Assembly (NCBI GenBank): GCA_022791975.1
Contig: JAAWAC010000041.1
Location: forward strand, 186,001 to 250,000
Direction: 5' to 3'
Source: Lachnospiraceae bacterium
Lineage (GTDB): Bacteria; Bacillota; Clostridia; Lachnospirales; Lachnospiraceae
DNA length: 64,000 nt
Shown here: in pieces, positions 27,750 through 36,417 of the stretch
Numbering within the stretch: the first letter of the stretch is position 1
How the letters are laid out: the number at the start of each line of letters is the position of its first letter
Notes under the pieces: generated by a model
The model's database searches: none
Told to the model about the DNA's origin: nothing
What the model saw: the letters and a program-made list of their open reading frames with translations, nothing else
Translations under genes and position numbers: made by a program

Positions 27750-28880
27750 ATGATTGGTTTTAACATAGCTCCCTTTGTGGGAAAGGAATTTGCATATATC
27801 AAAGAGGCCATTGAGGCGGAGCATATCTGCGGGGACGGCATGTTTACCCGGCGTTGCAACCAGTGGATAGAGGAACACACGGGGACGGCTAAGGCTCTTC
27901 TGACCACCTCCTGTACCCACGCTACAGAGATGGCTGCCCTGCTTTTGGACATTCAGCCAGGAGATGAGGTGATTATGCCAGCCTACACCTTTGTGTCCAC
28001 AGCCAATGCCTTTGTTCTGCGGGGAGCGGTGCCGGTATTTGTAGATATCCGGCCGGATACTCTGAATCTGGATGAGAAGCTGATTGAGGCAGCTATTACG
28101 GAGAGAACAAAGGCCATCGTGCCGGTTCACTATGCTGGAGTGTCCTGTGAGATGGATGCGATTATGGCCTTGGCCGGAAACTATCATCTGGCAGTGGTGG
28201 AGGATGCGGCCCAGGGGGTTATGTCCGCCTACAAGGGACAAGCCCTGGGAACCATAGGGGATTACGGCTGCTTTAGCTTTCACGAGACGAAAAACTTTTC
28301 CATGGGAGAGGGAGGCGCCCTGCTTATCCGGGACAGGGAGCATGTGGAGAATGCGGAGATTTTGCGGGAGAAGGGAACAAACCGATCCAAGTTTTTTCGG
28401 GGGCAGGTGGACAAATACACCTGGGTAAACCAGGGGAGCTCCTATCTGCCCAGCGATATGAATGCGGCCTATCTGTGGGCCCAACTGGAAATGGCAGAGG
28501 AGATTACGGCAGACCGCATGGGCAGCTGGGAGACCTATTACCAGGAGCTTAGACCCTTACAGGAGCAGGGGATTTTGGAGCTTCCCGTGGTGCCAAAGGA
28601 TTGCCGGCACAATGCCCACATGTTTTATGTAAAGGCAAGGGATCTGGGGGAGCGCACAGCCCTCATTGCCTATTTAAAGGAGAAGGGTGTACAAGCGGTA
28701 TTTCACTATGTTCCCCTCCATACAGCTCCGGAGGGACAACACGTGGGACGGTTTGAGGGAGAGGACCGGTTTACTACCAAGGAGAGTGAGCGATTGACGC
28801 GGTTGCCCCTGTATTATGGATTGAAGAGGGAGCAGGTACTGTATGTGGCAGAGATGGTGAAAGCGTTTTACAGAGGTTGA
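27750..28880 (+). CDS. rffA: dTDP-4-keto-6-deoxyglucose 4-aminotransferase (RffA/WecE-like)
   Basis: PLP enzyme of the DegT/DnrJ/EryC1 group that uses glutamate to make dTDP-4-amino-4,6-dideoxygalactose from the RfbB product. TTSCTHATEMAALLL near residue 51, the VEDAAQGV motif near 150 and the PLP lysine in SFHETKNFSMGEGG near 178 match the RffA subgroup closely. 376 residues, normal. Substrate supply (rfbA, rfbB) is in the same locus. The downstream ATP-grasp ligase, flippase pair and GT2 could process this amino sugar. Confidence 0.92.
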   Translation: MIGFNIAPFVGKEFAYIKEAIEAEHICGDGMFTRRCNQWIEEHTGTAKALLTTSCTHATEMAALLLDIQPGDEVIMPAYTFVSTANAFVLRGAVPVFVDIRPDTLNLDEKLIEAAITERTKAIVPVHYAGVSCEMDAIMALAGNYHLAVVEDAAQGVMSAYKGQALGTIGDYGCFSFHETKNFSMGEGGALLIRDREHVENAEILREKGTNRSKFFRGQVDKYTWVNQGSSYLPSDMNAAYLWAQLEMAEEITADRMGSWETYYQELRPLQEQGILELPVVPKDCRHNAHMFYVKARDLGERTALIAYLKEKGVQAVFHYVPLHTAPEGQHVGRFEGEDRFTTKESERLTRLPLYYGLKREQVLYVAEMVKAFYRG

Positions 28881-28888
28881 GAGAGTAC

Positions 28889-30058
28889 ATGCAGAACAGA
28901 AAAAAAGAAATTTTTAAAGGAGTAGATGTTGGCTTTTGGTTTTGCCTGCTGCTGCTGTTTGCAGCGACCCTGGTGATGACTAAGGTGGAGATGGGAAAGG
29001 AATTTACGGATTTTCGCACCCATTCTCGCTGGGCTGTGGGGATTCTGGTAGACCATAAATTTGACAAATTTTATTTTTATCCCCTGTGGCATTTTTGTGT
29101 GCGGGCGGTATATATCCTTACGCCCCTGGGACGAGAATGGTCGGCCGCCTTTGTGACGGCTTGCTTTGGAGGAGCCACAGCAGTGCTTCTCTACCTGTTT
29201 ATGAGGAGACAGCTGGGGGAGAAGCTGCCTGTGTGGAAGTGTGCATTGCTGACCCTGGCTTTGCTCTTTGTGACAGCTCTATATATGCCCTGGTTTAATA
29301 AGGAGTTATACCTGGGACAGAGCAGCCCTACAATCTGGCACAATCCTACCAATCTGGCAGTAAAACCTTTGGCGCTCCTTATATTTTTGTGCTTTATTCG
29401 GATATATCAGGAGCGGGAAACCATTGGTAAGAGGGCTTTGGTCCTTGTCTCCTTTTTGCTTTTATTGAGCTGCTTTGTAAAGCCCTCCTTTATACAGGGC
29501 TTTCTGCCAGCTATGGTGGTGTTTCTTTTGTTGGAGCTGATTCCCAGCAGAGGGAGGACCTTTTGGTATAGTTTGAAGGTTGCGCTGATGTTTATCCCCT
29601 CGGGTATTTATTTTATTGTGCAATATCTGCTGATGTTTGACAGCTCAGGAGACCGGAAAATTGGAATACAGCCCTTTGCAGTTATGCGCCTGGATTCCCC
29701 CAATCCGGGGATTTCCATTTTGATTGGCATTGCATTTCCGCTTTTTGTCCTGGTGGCATTGGGGGCAAAAAAGGTATTTAACGATAAAGCACTTTGGCTG
29801 GCGGTTGTCTTTTACCTGGTTTCCCTGCTGGAGTTTATCCTGCTCATTGAGGAGACGGAGGCAGCTTCAGGAAATTTTGAGTGGGCCATGCAGCTTGCCA
29901 TGTTTATGCTGTTTATCATGACAGCCCTTCGTTTTTATCAGACCAGATGGAAGAAAAAGTGGATATGGATAGGGGGAAACCTGTTGTTTGTGTACCATGC
30001 TCTTTCTGGTGTGGGGTATTATATCTGGCTTCTGGTGTTTTCAAGCTGGCAGTGTTGA
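28889..30058 (+). CDS. Polytopic membrane protein, GT-C-like candidate
   Basis: About 389 residues with about ten helices; an acidic KEFTDFRTHSRWA loop follows helix 1 (near residue 35), and HNPTNLAVKPLALL lies near 148. I do not recognise the family. The frame also allows TTG 28877 overlapping the aminotransferase stop; ATG 28889 is given, with moderate certainty, because the upstream GAGG is a little far. Lies between the aminotransferase and the ATP-grasp gene, so it may transfer the amino sugar on the outer face; this is inference. Confidence 0.65.
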   Translation: MQNRKKEIFKGVDVGFWFCLLLLFAATLVMTKVEMGKEFTDFRTHSRWAVGILVDHKFDKFYFYPLWHFCVRAVYILTPLGREWSAAFVTACFGGATAVLLYLFMRRQLGEKLPVWKCALLTLALLFVTALYMPWFNKELYLGQSSPTIWHNPTNLAVKPLALLIFLCFIRIYQERETIGKRALVLVSFLLLLSCFVKPSFIQGFLPAMVVFLLLELIPSRGRTFWYSLKVALMFIPSGIYFIVQYLLMFDSSGDRKIGIQPFAVMRLDSPNPGISILIGIAFPLFVLVALGAKKVFNDKALWLAVVFYLVSLLEFILLIEETEAASGNFEWAMQLAMFMLFIMTALRFYQTRWKKKWIWIGGNLLFVYHALSGVGYYIWLLVFSSWQC

Positions 30059-30154
30059 AAAGAGTCCGGCTAAAAAATAACAAACTTTATTTGAGCTTCA
30101 TAGCTGGACGGTGAAATTGCGAAGGTGCACAGCCAATGGAATAGGAGGATGGAA

Positions 30155-31297
30155 ATGAAAAAAATCGTGGTGATAGGCGCAAACAGCTTCCAGAATCCAC
30201 TGATTATAAAGGCAAAGGAGATGGGGTTTGAAACCCATGTATTTGCCTGGAGGGAGGGGTCCATAGGAGAGAGGACGGCAGATTATTTTTATCCTGTAAG
30301 CATTGTGGAGCGGGAGCGGATCCTGGAGGAATGCCGGCGGATAAAGCCCGAGGCTGTGGTATCCATTGGCTCGGATTTGGCCATGCTGACGGTGAATTAC
30401 GTGGCGGAGGAGCTGGGACTGCCCTGCAATTCCATGGAGTGCACCCACATCTCCACCAATAAATACCAAATGCGCCGGGCCTTTCAGTCTGGAGGTCTTT
30501 CGGTGCCCCGGTTTTGTAAGGTAGGACTGCCACTGGAGACCAAAGGCCTGGAGAAGCTCACCCTTCCTGTGATTGTAAAGCCTACGGATCGCTCCGGCAG
30601 CCGGGGAATTACAAAATTGGAGACCTGGGAAGGCCTTTGGGAAGCAATGTCTCTTGCGGTGGAAAATTCCTTTGAGAAAAAGGCCATTGTGGAGGAGTGT
30701 CTTGAGGGGCAGGAATACAGCTGTGAGTGTATTTCTTATGAGGGAGTTCATAAGCTTTTGGCTCTGACGAAAAAATATACCACAGGTCATCCCCATTTTA
30801 TAGAGACGGGACATCTGGAACCCTCTGGACTTTCCCAACAGGAGACCCAGGAGGTACAGCAGGTAGTTTTCCAGGCCCTGGATGCACTGAAGGTTAGAAA
30901 TGGGGCCTCTCACACGGAATTTATGCTGAATAAGAAGGGGCAGGTGCAGATCATTGAGACAGGGGCCCGTATGGGAGGAGACTGCATTGGCTCTAATCTG
31001 GTTCCTCTTTCCACAGGCTATGATTACGTTCGCATGGTAATTGATGTGGCCTGCGGAAAAAAGCCGGATTTTTCTCCTGTGGGGGAGAAGAAAGTGGCGT
31101 ACATTCACTTTATTTTTACCCATAAGGACCTGGAGCTTTTACGGCAGCTTAAGAAGAGGATTCCGGAAAACATTCAGTTTGTCAGCGAGTTGGAGGAGAT
31201 CCATGAGGGATGTGTGAGAGATAGCTCCACCAGGTTTGGATATTTTATCCTGGCTTTTGATAATCTTTCTCAGGCAAAGGAGTATGTGGCTATATGA
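30155..31297 (+). CDS. ATP-grasp carboxylate-amine ligase family protein
   Basis: ATP-grasp enzymes join a carboxylate to an amine through an acyl phosphate. Seen: N-terminal VVIGANSFQNPLI fold, the ATP-binding VKPTDRSGSRGITK near residue 140, VEECLEGQEYS near 180, and the metal site IIETGARMGGDCIG near 267. Substrates cannot be read from sequence. Placed after the 4-aminotransferase and before a flippase pair, it may add an amino acid or other acid to the 4-amino group. GTG 30125 and ATG 30149 are also in frame; ATG 30155 has AGGAGG seven bases upstream. Stop overlaps the next ATG. Confidence 0.82.
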   Translation: MKKIVVIGANSFQNPLIIKAKEMGFETHVFAWREGSIGERTADYFYPVSIVERERILEECRRIKPEAVVSIGSDLAMLTVNYVAEELGLPCNSMECTHISTNKYQMRRAFQSGGLSVPRFCKVGLPLETKGLEKLTLPVIVKPTDRSGSRGITKLETWEGLWEAMSLAVENSFEKKAIVEECLEGQEYSCECISYEGVHKLLALTKKYTTGHPHFIETGHLEPSGLSQQETQEVQQVVFQALDALKVRNGASHTEFMLNKKGQVQIIETGARMGGDCIGSNLVPLSTGYDYVRMVIDVACGKKPDFSPVGEKKVAYIHFIFTHKDLELLRQLKKRIPENIQFVSELEEIHEGCVRDSSTRFGYFILAFDNLSQAKEYVAI

Positions 31298-31641
31298 AAA
31301 AGATATCCATAAAAATGATTTTGGCCTTGCAGTTGGTGGTGATGCTGTATACGCTGTCCAGCGTGGCGGCTAAGCTTGCTTCCGGGGAGGAGGCTTTCAG
31401 CATGGCTTTTCTCCTGTATTATGGCGTGGAGATCCTGATTCTTGGAATCTATGCTATTGCCTGGCAGCAGATTATCAAGCGATGTGATTTGTCGGTAGCC
31501 TATGCCAACCGTTCTATGGCTATTTTGTGGTCCCTGATATGGACGGTGGTGTTTTTTCAGGAATCTCTGACAAAGAAAAATATAATAGGAGTGATGATTG
31601 TTTTTGTGGGAACAATGATAGTGAATAGGGATGGTGAATAA
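31294..31641 (+). CDS. Small EamA/SMR-like transporter subunit (ArnE-like)
   Basis: 115 residues, four helices, with LSVAYANRSMAILWSLIW near 72 resembling the third-helix region of ArnE and of small multidrug-resistance proteins. Paired with a second four-helix protein directly after it, as in the ArnE/ArnF flippase for undecaprenyl-phosphate aminoarabinose. Start overlaps the ATP-grasp stop (ATGA). Function as an amino-sugar lipid flippase is inferred from pairing and neighbours. Confidence 0.78.
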   Translation: MKKISIKMILALQLVVMLYTLSSVAAKLASGEEAFSMAFLLYYGVEILILGIYAIAWQQIIKRCDLSVAYANRSMAILWSLIWTVVFFQESLTKKNIIGVMIVFVGTMIVNRDGE

Positions 31642-31969
31642 GTATATGTTTTTTCTGGTGCTGTCTGTGGTGGTGGCGTCCTTTTCCCAGATTTTGCTTA
31701 AAAAAAGTGCAGGGAAGACCTATGTCTCCGTTTTACGGGAATATCTGAATCTCTATGTGATTCTTGGCTATGGCATGATGGTGGGCTCCACCCTCTTGAC
31801 AGTGGCTGGTTACGCAGGACTGGAGTATAAAAACGGAGCCGTGATCGAATCCTTGGGTTTTGTGCTGGTGATGGTTTTAAGCCGTATTTTTTTCGGGGAA
31901 AAAATCACAAAGAAAAAGCTGTTGGGAAACAGCTTGATTCTTCTTGGAATATTGGTGTTTTACAGCTGA
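31631..31969 (+). CDS. Small EamA/SMR-like transporter subunit (ArnF-like)
   Basis: 112 residues, four helices, overlapping the previous gene by 11 bases. Sequence features SFSQILLKKSA near 17 and EYKNGAVIESLGFVLVMVLS near 68 are typical of the SMR-like flippase subunits. Its 3' end overlaps the minus-strand GT2 gene tail to tail by 10 bases. Most likely a heterodimer with the upstream partner. Confidence 0.78.
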   Translation: MVNKYMFFLVLSVVVASFSQILLKKSAGKTYVSVLREYLNLYVILGYGMMVGSTLLTVAGYAGLEYKNGAVIESLGFVLVMVLSRIFFGEKITKKKLLGNSLILLGILVFYS

Positions 31970-32928
31970 AAGGAGTTGGTCATAAGCTTCTTTTCCGGGG
32001 AGGGAAGCTTAACTATCTCCCGAATGGTATACTGAGGGGCATTGTTAATGCTGATATAGATACGGCCAATATACTCGCCAATCAGTCCCAGCATAACCAG
32101 GATAAGACCGCCCAGGAAAAAAATAGAGGCAATGATGGAGCTCCAGCCCATCTCAATGGTGGAATCAATAAGCTTGCGGATTACCACATAGATGCCATAG
32201 CAAAAACCCAGAAGAGCGCAGGCTGTTCCGCATATGGTTGCTATCCTGAGTGGCTTTACGGAAAAGGCGGTAAAGCCATTGAACCACAGAGCGATCAGCT
32301 TTTTAAGGGTATAGCCAGACTCCCCCACCATGCGATTGTGGTGGGTTACGGGTACATTGGCAATATGCCGGGTGGCCCGAAAAATCAGACCCTCAATATA
32401 GGGATAGGCATTCTGGTAATGAAGGATCTCCTCCAAAATAAAACGCTGCATAATGAAATAGCTGGTGACCCTCAGCCCCTTTGGCTTTCCAAGAAGGCTT
32501 TCGGTCATTTTTTCATTCATCCAGGTGCCAAAATTCCGGAAGTGGCTGTGCATCTTGTGATCGTAAGAGGCGTAAACCACATCCCAGCCTTCCTGTATCT
32601 TGTCCACCAGGGCAAACAGCTCTGAGGCCGGCGTCTGTCCGTCATCGTCCAGAGAGATCACAAAATCTCCAGTACACTGGCGGTATCCGGCCATAAGTGC
32701 AGAGGACTGCCCGAAATTTTTTGCCAGGTTGATGCCGGTGATCCGGGAATTGGAGAGAGCCAGGGCACGGATGCGTTCCCAAACATTGTCCGGGGAGCAA
32801 TCATTCACCAACAGGATCTCATAGTCATACTCTGGCCGTTGACGCAGGGTATCTATGATTTCATGGACTACAATTTCAATGGTAGGTTCTGAGCCGTAAC
32901 AGGGAATTACAAAAGACAGCTTACTCAT
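31960..32928 (-). CDS. GT2 polyprenyl-phosphate glycosyltransferase (ArnC/GtrB-like)
   Basis: The only minus-strand gene of the glycan locus. GT-A domain starts LSFVIPCYGSEPTIE at residue 3, DCSPDNVW near 45, LDDDGQTP near 93, and two C-terminal helices near 228-250 and 262-285: the ArnC/GtrB layout for making undecaprenyl-phosphate sugars. TTG 32949 is in frame, but ATG 32928 starts at the family N-terminus with AAAGGAA upstream. It converges on the ArnE/F-like pair, whose cargo it may make, and has its own strong promoter at 32961-32989. Confidence 0.87.
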   Translation of the reverse strand: MSKLSFVIPCYGSEPTIEIVVHEIIDTLRQRPEYDYEILLVNDCSPDNVWERIRALALSNSRITGINLAKNFGQSSALMAGYRQCTGDFVISLDDDGQTPASELFALVDKIQEGWDVVYASYDHKMHSHFRNFGTWMNEKMTESLLGKPKGLRVTSYFIMQRFILEEILHYQNAYPYIEGLIFRATRHIANVPVTHHNRMVGESGYTLKKLIALWFNGFTAFSVKPLRIATICGTACALLGFCYGIYVVIRKLIDSTIEMGWSSIIASIFFLGGLILVMLGLIGEYIGRIYISINNAPQYTIREIVKLPSPEKKLMTNSFQL

Positions 32929-32960
32929 GAAAGCGATATTCCTTTCCAAATCTAAACCCC

Positions 32961-32989
32961 AGTATACAGGCTTTTGGGCAATTTTTCAA
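32961..32989 (-). promoter_or_regulatory. Sigma-A promoter for the minus-strand GT2 gene
   Basis: On the minus strand TTGAAA (32989-32984), exact 17-base spacer, TATACT (32966-32961). It points at the GT2 gene and is back to back with the promoter at 33030. Confidence 0.75.
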
Positions 32990-33029
32990 TCCGAATCTTT
33001 TATCGGATTTTGGAGAAAATCTAAAAAGT

Positions 33030-33058
33030 TTTACAATTTTGGGAAAAACGTGTATAAT
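33030..33058 (+). promoter_or_regulatory. Sigma-A promoter for the second LtaS-like gene
   Basis: TTTACA (33030-33035), 17-base spacer, TATAAT (33053-33058), 32 bases before ATG 33090. Forms a divergent promoter pair with the minus-strand box. Confidence 0.75.
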
Positions 33059-33089
33059 GATAAAATTAATATAAGCTGAGGAAATAAAA

Positions 33090-34901
33090 ATGAAGGGTTT
33101 TAGATTTACCATTCCCTATGGTTGGGTGTTGGGATGCCTGACACCTATCTGGGGTTATGTGATATTCGAGTCAACTACGGGCAATTTGGCATATATCAAC
33201 TTTAGCAGAGGGGTTGTTAATCTGCTCTTTTACTATTTGCTCTACGGATTGGTATATCTGTGCATCAACTGTTTTCGCATAGCTATGATTGGAACCACAG
33301 TGGTGCTTTATGGGATTGCTGTGGTGGATTATTATGTGCTCCAGTTCCGGGGAAATCCTCTTATGCTGCCCCAGGATCTTTTTGCCTGGCGTACAGCGGC
33401 GGCTGTGCTGCCCAATTATCGAATAGAAGTATCCCGCTCTGTGGTTTTGGGAGGGGTTGTTTTGTTTTTAGTGGTTTTTCTTTTGCTCCACATCCGAGTG
33501 GAAAAGTTGTCCTGGAGGAGGAGGGGGATTTTTGCGGGAATCTATCTGTTGTCCGGGGCAGTCTGGCTGACCGCTTTCTATAAGTATGACGTGAAGTTAC
33601 CCCTGGCAGATATTGATGATGATATCTTCTGGTGGAGTGTCCCCAGCAGCTATCAGAATTTTGGGTATGCCACTTCCACAGCCATCCTGCTTAAATTCAT
33701 GGTTTTTGAGAAGCCGGAGGGATATTCCCTTGCCACTGTGGAGGAGGTGTCCCGGGAGATATCCTATGAGTCCCGGCCAGTGTCGGCCACTACACCTGAG
33801 AACATCCTTGTGATTATGAATGAAAGCCTGGCTGATATGCGGGTGATACATGACTTTGAGACCAACCAGGAGTTTTTTCCCTTTATCAACAGCCTGGAGG
33901 AGAATACCATGAAAGGTCAGCTCTTTGTCCAGGTTTTTGGAGGGGGAACCAGCAACACAGAATATGAAGTTCTGACCGGAAACAGCATGAGTTTTCTTCC
34001 CTATGTGATCAGCGCTTATCAGCCCTATTGCAGAGAAAATGAATATGGTCTTGTGAGTACCTTGAATTCCCAGGGGTATACAACGGTTGCCATGCATCCG
34101 GAAGCTTCCAGCAACTGGAATCGGAAGGTGGTATATGGGTATATGGGCTTTGATGAATTTATCTCCAAATCCGGGTATCATTATCCGGACATTGATATGC
34201 TGCGGGAATACGCCAGTGACCGGGGAAACTATGATCGCCTCATTGAGCGATACGAGGAAAAGGCCCCGGGAGAAAAATTCTTTGTTTTTAATGTGACCAT
34301 GCAGAATCACGGAGGCTATGAGGGAGCTTTTGATAATTTTCAGGAGGAAATTCAGCTGACAGGAGAATGGGCGGGCTATCCCCAGACAGATCGGTACCTT
34401 TCTCTGATGAAGGAGTCAGACCAGGCATTTGCCTATCTGTTGGACTATTTTTCCCAGGTGGAGGAGCCCACCATGATCGTGATGTTTGGGGACCACCAGG
34501 CATCGGTGGAGACGGAATTTTATGAGAAGCTTTACGGAAAGCCCCTGGAGGAGCTGACGGCCCAGGAGGCGGACATGCAGTATGTGACGCCCTTAATTAT
34601 CTGGACAAACTATGAGATGGAGGAGAGAGCCATCGGACAGATGAGTGCCAACTACCTGGGAAGCCTTATTTTGGAGCTGGCCAATCTGGAGATGTCTGCC
34701 TATAATGAATTTCTACTGGACACCTGGCAGGATGTGCCGGTCCTGGGGAAAAATGGATACTATCTGGCGGACGGAACTTATGTTTCCTGGAGTGACAAGG
34801 GGGAGAGGCCAGAGGCTTTACAGAGCTATCAGATTCTGGAGTATAATTATGTGGTAGATTATAAGAACCGGCAGGACGCTTTGTTTGTAATAGCTCCCTG
34901 A
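33090..34901 (+). CDS. LtaS-family (sulfatase-fold) glycerophosphate transferase, second copy
   Basis: Paralogue of the protein at 2893. About five helices in residues 10-170, then the extracellular catalytic domain: MNESL near 242, GGGTSNTEYE near 284 with the candidate Thr nucleophile, MHPEASS near 335, TMQNHGG near 400 and GDHQA near 466. 603 residues. It has its own promoter and is followed by a GDPD-type phosphodiesterase gene, suggesting addition and removal of glycerophosphate on the same polymer. GacH in the streptococcal group A carbohydrate locus is the closest known analogy by context. Confidence 0.85.
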   Translation: MKGFRFTIPYGWVLGCLTPIWGYVIFESTTGNLAYINFSRGVVNLLFYYLLYGLVYLCINCFRIAMIGTTVVLYGIAVVDYYVLQFRGNPLMLPQDLFAWRTAAAVLPNYRIEVSRSVVLGGVVLFLVVFLLLHIRVEKLSWRRRGIFAGIYLLSGAVWLTAFYKYDVKLPLADIDDDIFWWSVPSSYQNFGYATSTAILLKFMVFEKPEGYSLATVEEVSREISYESRPVSATTPENILVIMNESLADMRVIHDFETNQEFFPFINSLEENTMKGQLFVQVFGGGTSNTEYEVLTGNSMSFLPYVISAYQPYCRENEYGLVSTLNSQGYTTVAMHPEASSNWNRKVVYGYMGFDEFISKSGYHYPDIDMLREYASDRGNYDRLIERYEEKAPGEKFFVFNVTMQNHGGYEGAFDNFQEEIQLTGEWAGYPQTDRYLSLMKESDQAFAYLLDYFSQVEEPTMIVMFGDHQASVETEFYEKLYGKPLEELTAQEADMQYVTPLIIWTNYEMEERAIGQMSANYLGSLILELANLEMSAYNEFLLDTWQDVPVLGKNGYYLADGTYVSWSDKGERPEALQSYQILEYNYVVDYKNRQDALFVIAP

Positions 34902-34964
34902 ATTTTTGAGTCCAGGTATGATAGAGAGGGAAAAGGAGAAAAATGAAAGAAAAAGGTACGTGTT

Positions 34965-36416
34965 ATGAGAAAAAGATCCTTCCTTTTGGTTGTGCTGGCT
35001 TTGCCCATACTGGCAGCCGGGCTACTTTTGACCTATGTGTTTGTGTTTTCCATACGAAGTGTGAAAATCTGGAATGAAACGGATGAGGATGGAAGGTGCA
35101 CCTTTATCCGGTATGAGGAAGATATGCAACAGAGGCTGCTGGCAGAGGTGGTGGCTGACAATGAGCTGGCCTCCAGAGAGCTTAACTACAGCTCTGACCG
35201 ACCGGATTTGGTGGAGGTATCAGAGGAGGGGATTTTAACCATAAAGAATCCAGGAGATGCCCTGATTACTGTAACGGCAAAGGCCAATCCCTGGGTGAAA
35301 GCAGAGCTTCCTGTCACCGTGCTGCAAAAGGCAGTCCGCATGGAGATCCGCATGCCTGAGGAGCTACCTGCCAATGAGTACTATTATCTTTTACATACAG
35401 GAGATGCCCCGGCCATGGTTCCCCTGCCCTATCCCTCCAATGCCATGGTGGAAAACCTCACTTTTGAAAGTGGAGCCCCGGAGATTGTGACGGTGACAGA
35501 GGAGGGAGTTTTAGAAGCCCACAAGGCAGGGATTGCAATTATCCAGGTATACTGGGAGGGGCCATATACGGAACCGGGAAAAACAGAGGATCTGGGGCGG
35601 TTTCTGGTGAATGTGTGCCGCAGGGAAGATCACGATAAGCTTGCCAATCACCAGCTGGAGTGGTATGAAAAAAGCTGTTTGATCGCCCATGCCCTGGGCA
35701 ATGCGGGAGAATATACCTATACCAACACCAAGGAGGCTCTGGAGGAATCCATTGCCCAGGGGTACAAAAATCTGGAGGTGGACTTAAGCTTGACTACAGA
35801 CGGTCAAGTGGTATGCCGTCATACCTGGTATTCCGATGACTTTGCAGTGAGCTATGACGGGGAAATTCCTGATTTGGCCACTTTTGAGAGGGAAAAATAC
35901 TTTGGGACCCTCACCCCTCTGTCAGGCCGGGAGCTGCTGGAAATCTGGGCAGAGCATCCAGAGCTTTATTTTATTACAGATGTGAAGCAGGATGAAAATA
36001 CCAATTTGGTGGAGGTCATGGAAAAACTGGTGGCTCTGGCCAAGGAGACGGGCCATGAAGAACTTTTGGATCATTTGATAGTCCAGGCCTATACTCCGGA
36101 GGACTATGACAGAGTAAATGCCATTTATCCCATAAAACACTGGCTGTTTACTACTTACCAGATATTGGATACGCCGGGAGGGGATGTGACAGCAGCTTCC
36201 TTTGCACGGGAAAAGGATATGCAGGTCTTGACGGTTCCGGCCTCCTGTATGGGTACGGATCATTTTATAAACCTGGCGGATGAATACGGACTGACCCTGT
36301 TTACACATACTTTAAATAATGGGGCCGATGTATGGCGGCTTTCCAAGCGGGGAATTTATGGTTATTATTCGGATTTCATCATTCCGAATGATCCCTATGA
36401 AAATGGAGAAAAATAA
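34965..36416 (+). CDS. Membrane-anchored GDPD/PI-PLC-fold phosphodiesterase with Big-like domains
   Basis: N-terminal anchor (residues 5-28), two beta-rich Ig-like (Big_2-type) regions (about 35-125 and 125-215), then a GDPD barrel: IAHALGN near 239, NTKEALEESIAQGYKNLEVD near 255, RHTW near 284, FITDVKQ near 327. The family splits glycerophosphodiesters. This subgroup usually has an HDW at the third site; here it is HTW, so activity is less certain. The domain faces outside, where glycerophosphate made by LtaS-like enzymes would be. A good AGGAG lies before an out-of-frame ATG at 34943, while ATG 34965 has a weak site. Confidence 0.8.
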   Translation: MRKRSFLLVVLALPILAAGLLLTYVFVFSIRSVKIWNETDEDGRCTFIRYEEDMQQRLLAEVVADNELASRELNYSSDRPDLVEVSEEGILTIKNPGDALITVTAKANPWVKAELPVTVLQKAVRMEIRMPEELPANEYYYLLHTGDAPAMVPLPYPSNAMVENLTFESGAPEIVTVTEEGVLEAHKAGIAIIQVYWEGPYTEPGKTEDLGRFLVNVCRREDHDKLANHQLEWYEKSCLIAHALGNAGEYTYTNTKEALEESIAQGYKNLEVDLSLTTDGQVVCRHTWYSDDFAVSYDGEIPDLATFEREKYFGTLTPLSGRELLEIWAEHPELYFITDVKQDENTNLVEVMEKLVALAKETGHEELLDHLIVQAYTPEDYDRVNAIYPIKHWLFTTYQILDTPGGDVTAASFAREKDMQVLTVPASCMGTDHFINLADEYGLTLFTHTLNNGADVWRLSKRGIYGYYSDFIIPNDPYENGEK

Positions 36417-36417
36417 T

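Noticed and set aside
34943-35077. Short frame from ATG 34943 with a good AGGAG
   Set aside because: 44 codons, cysteine-rich without pattern, out of frame with the GDPD gene; perhaps a leader, but nothing supports a product.
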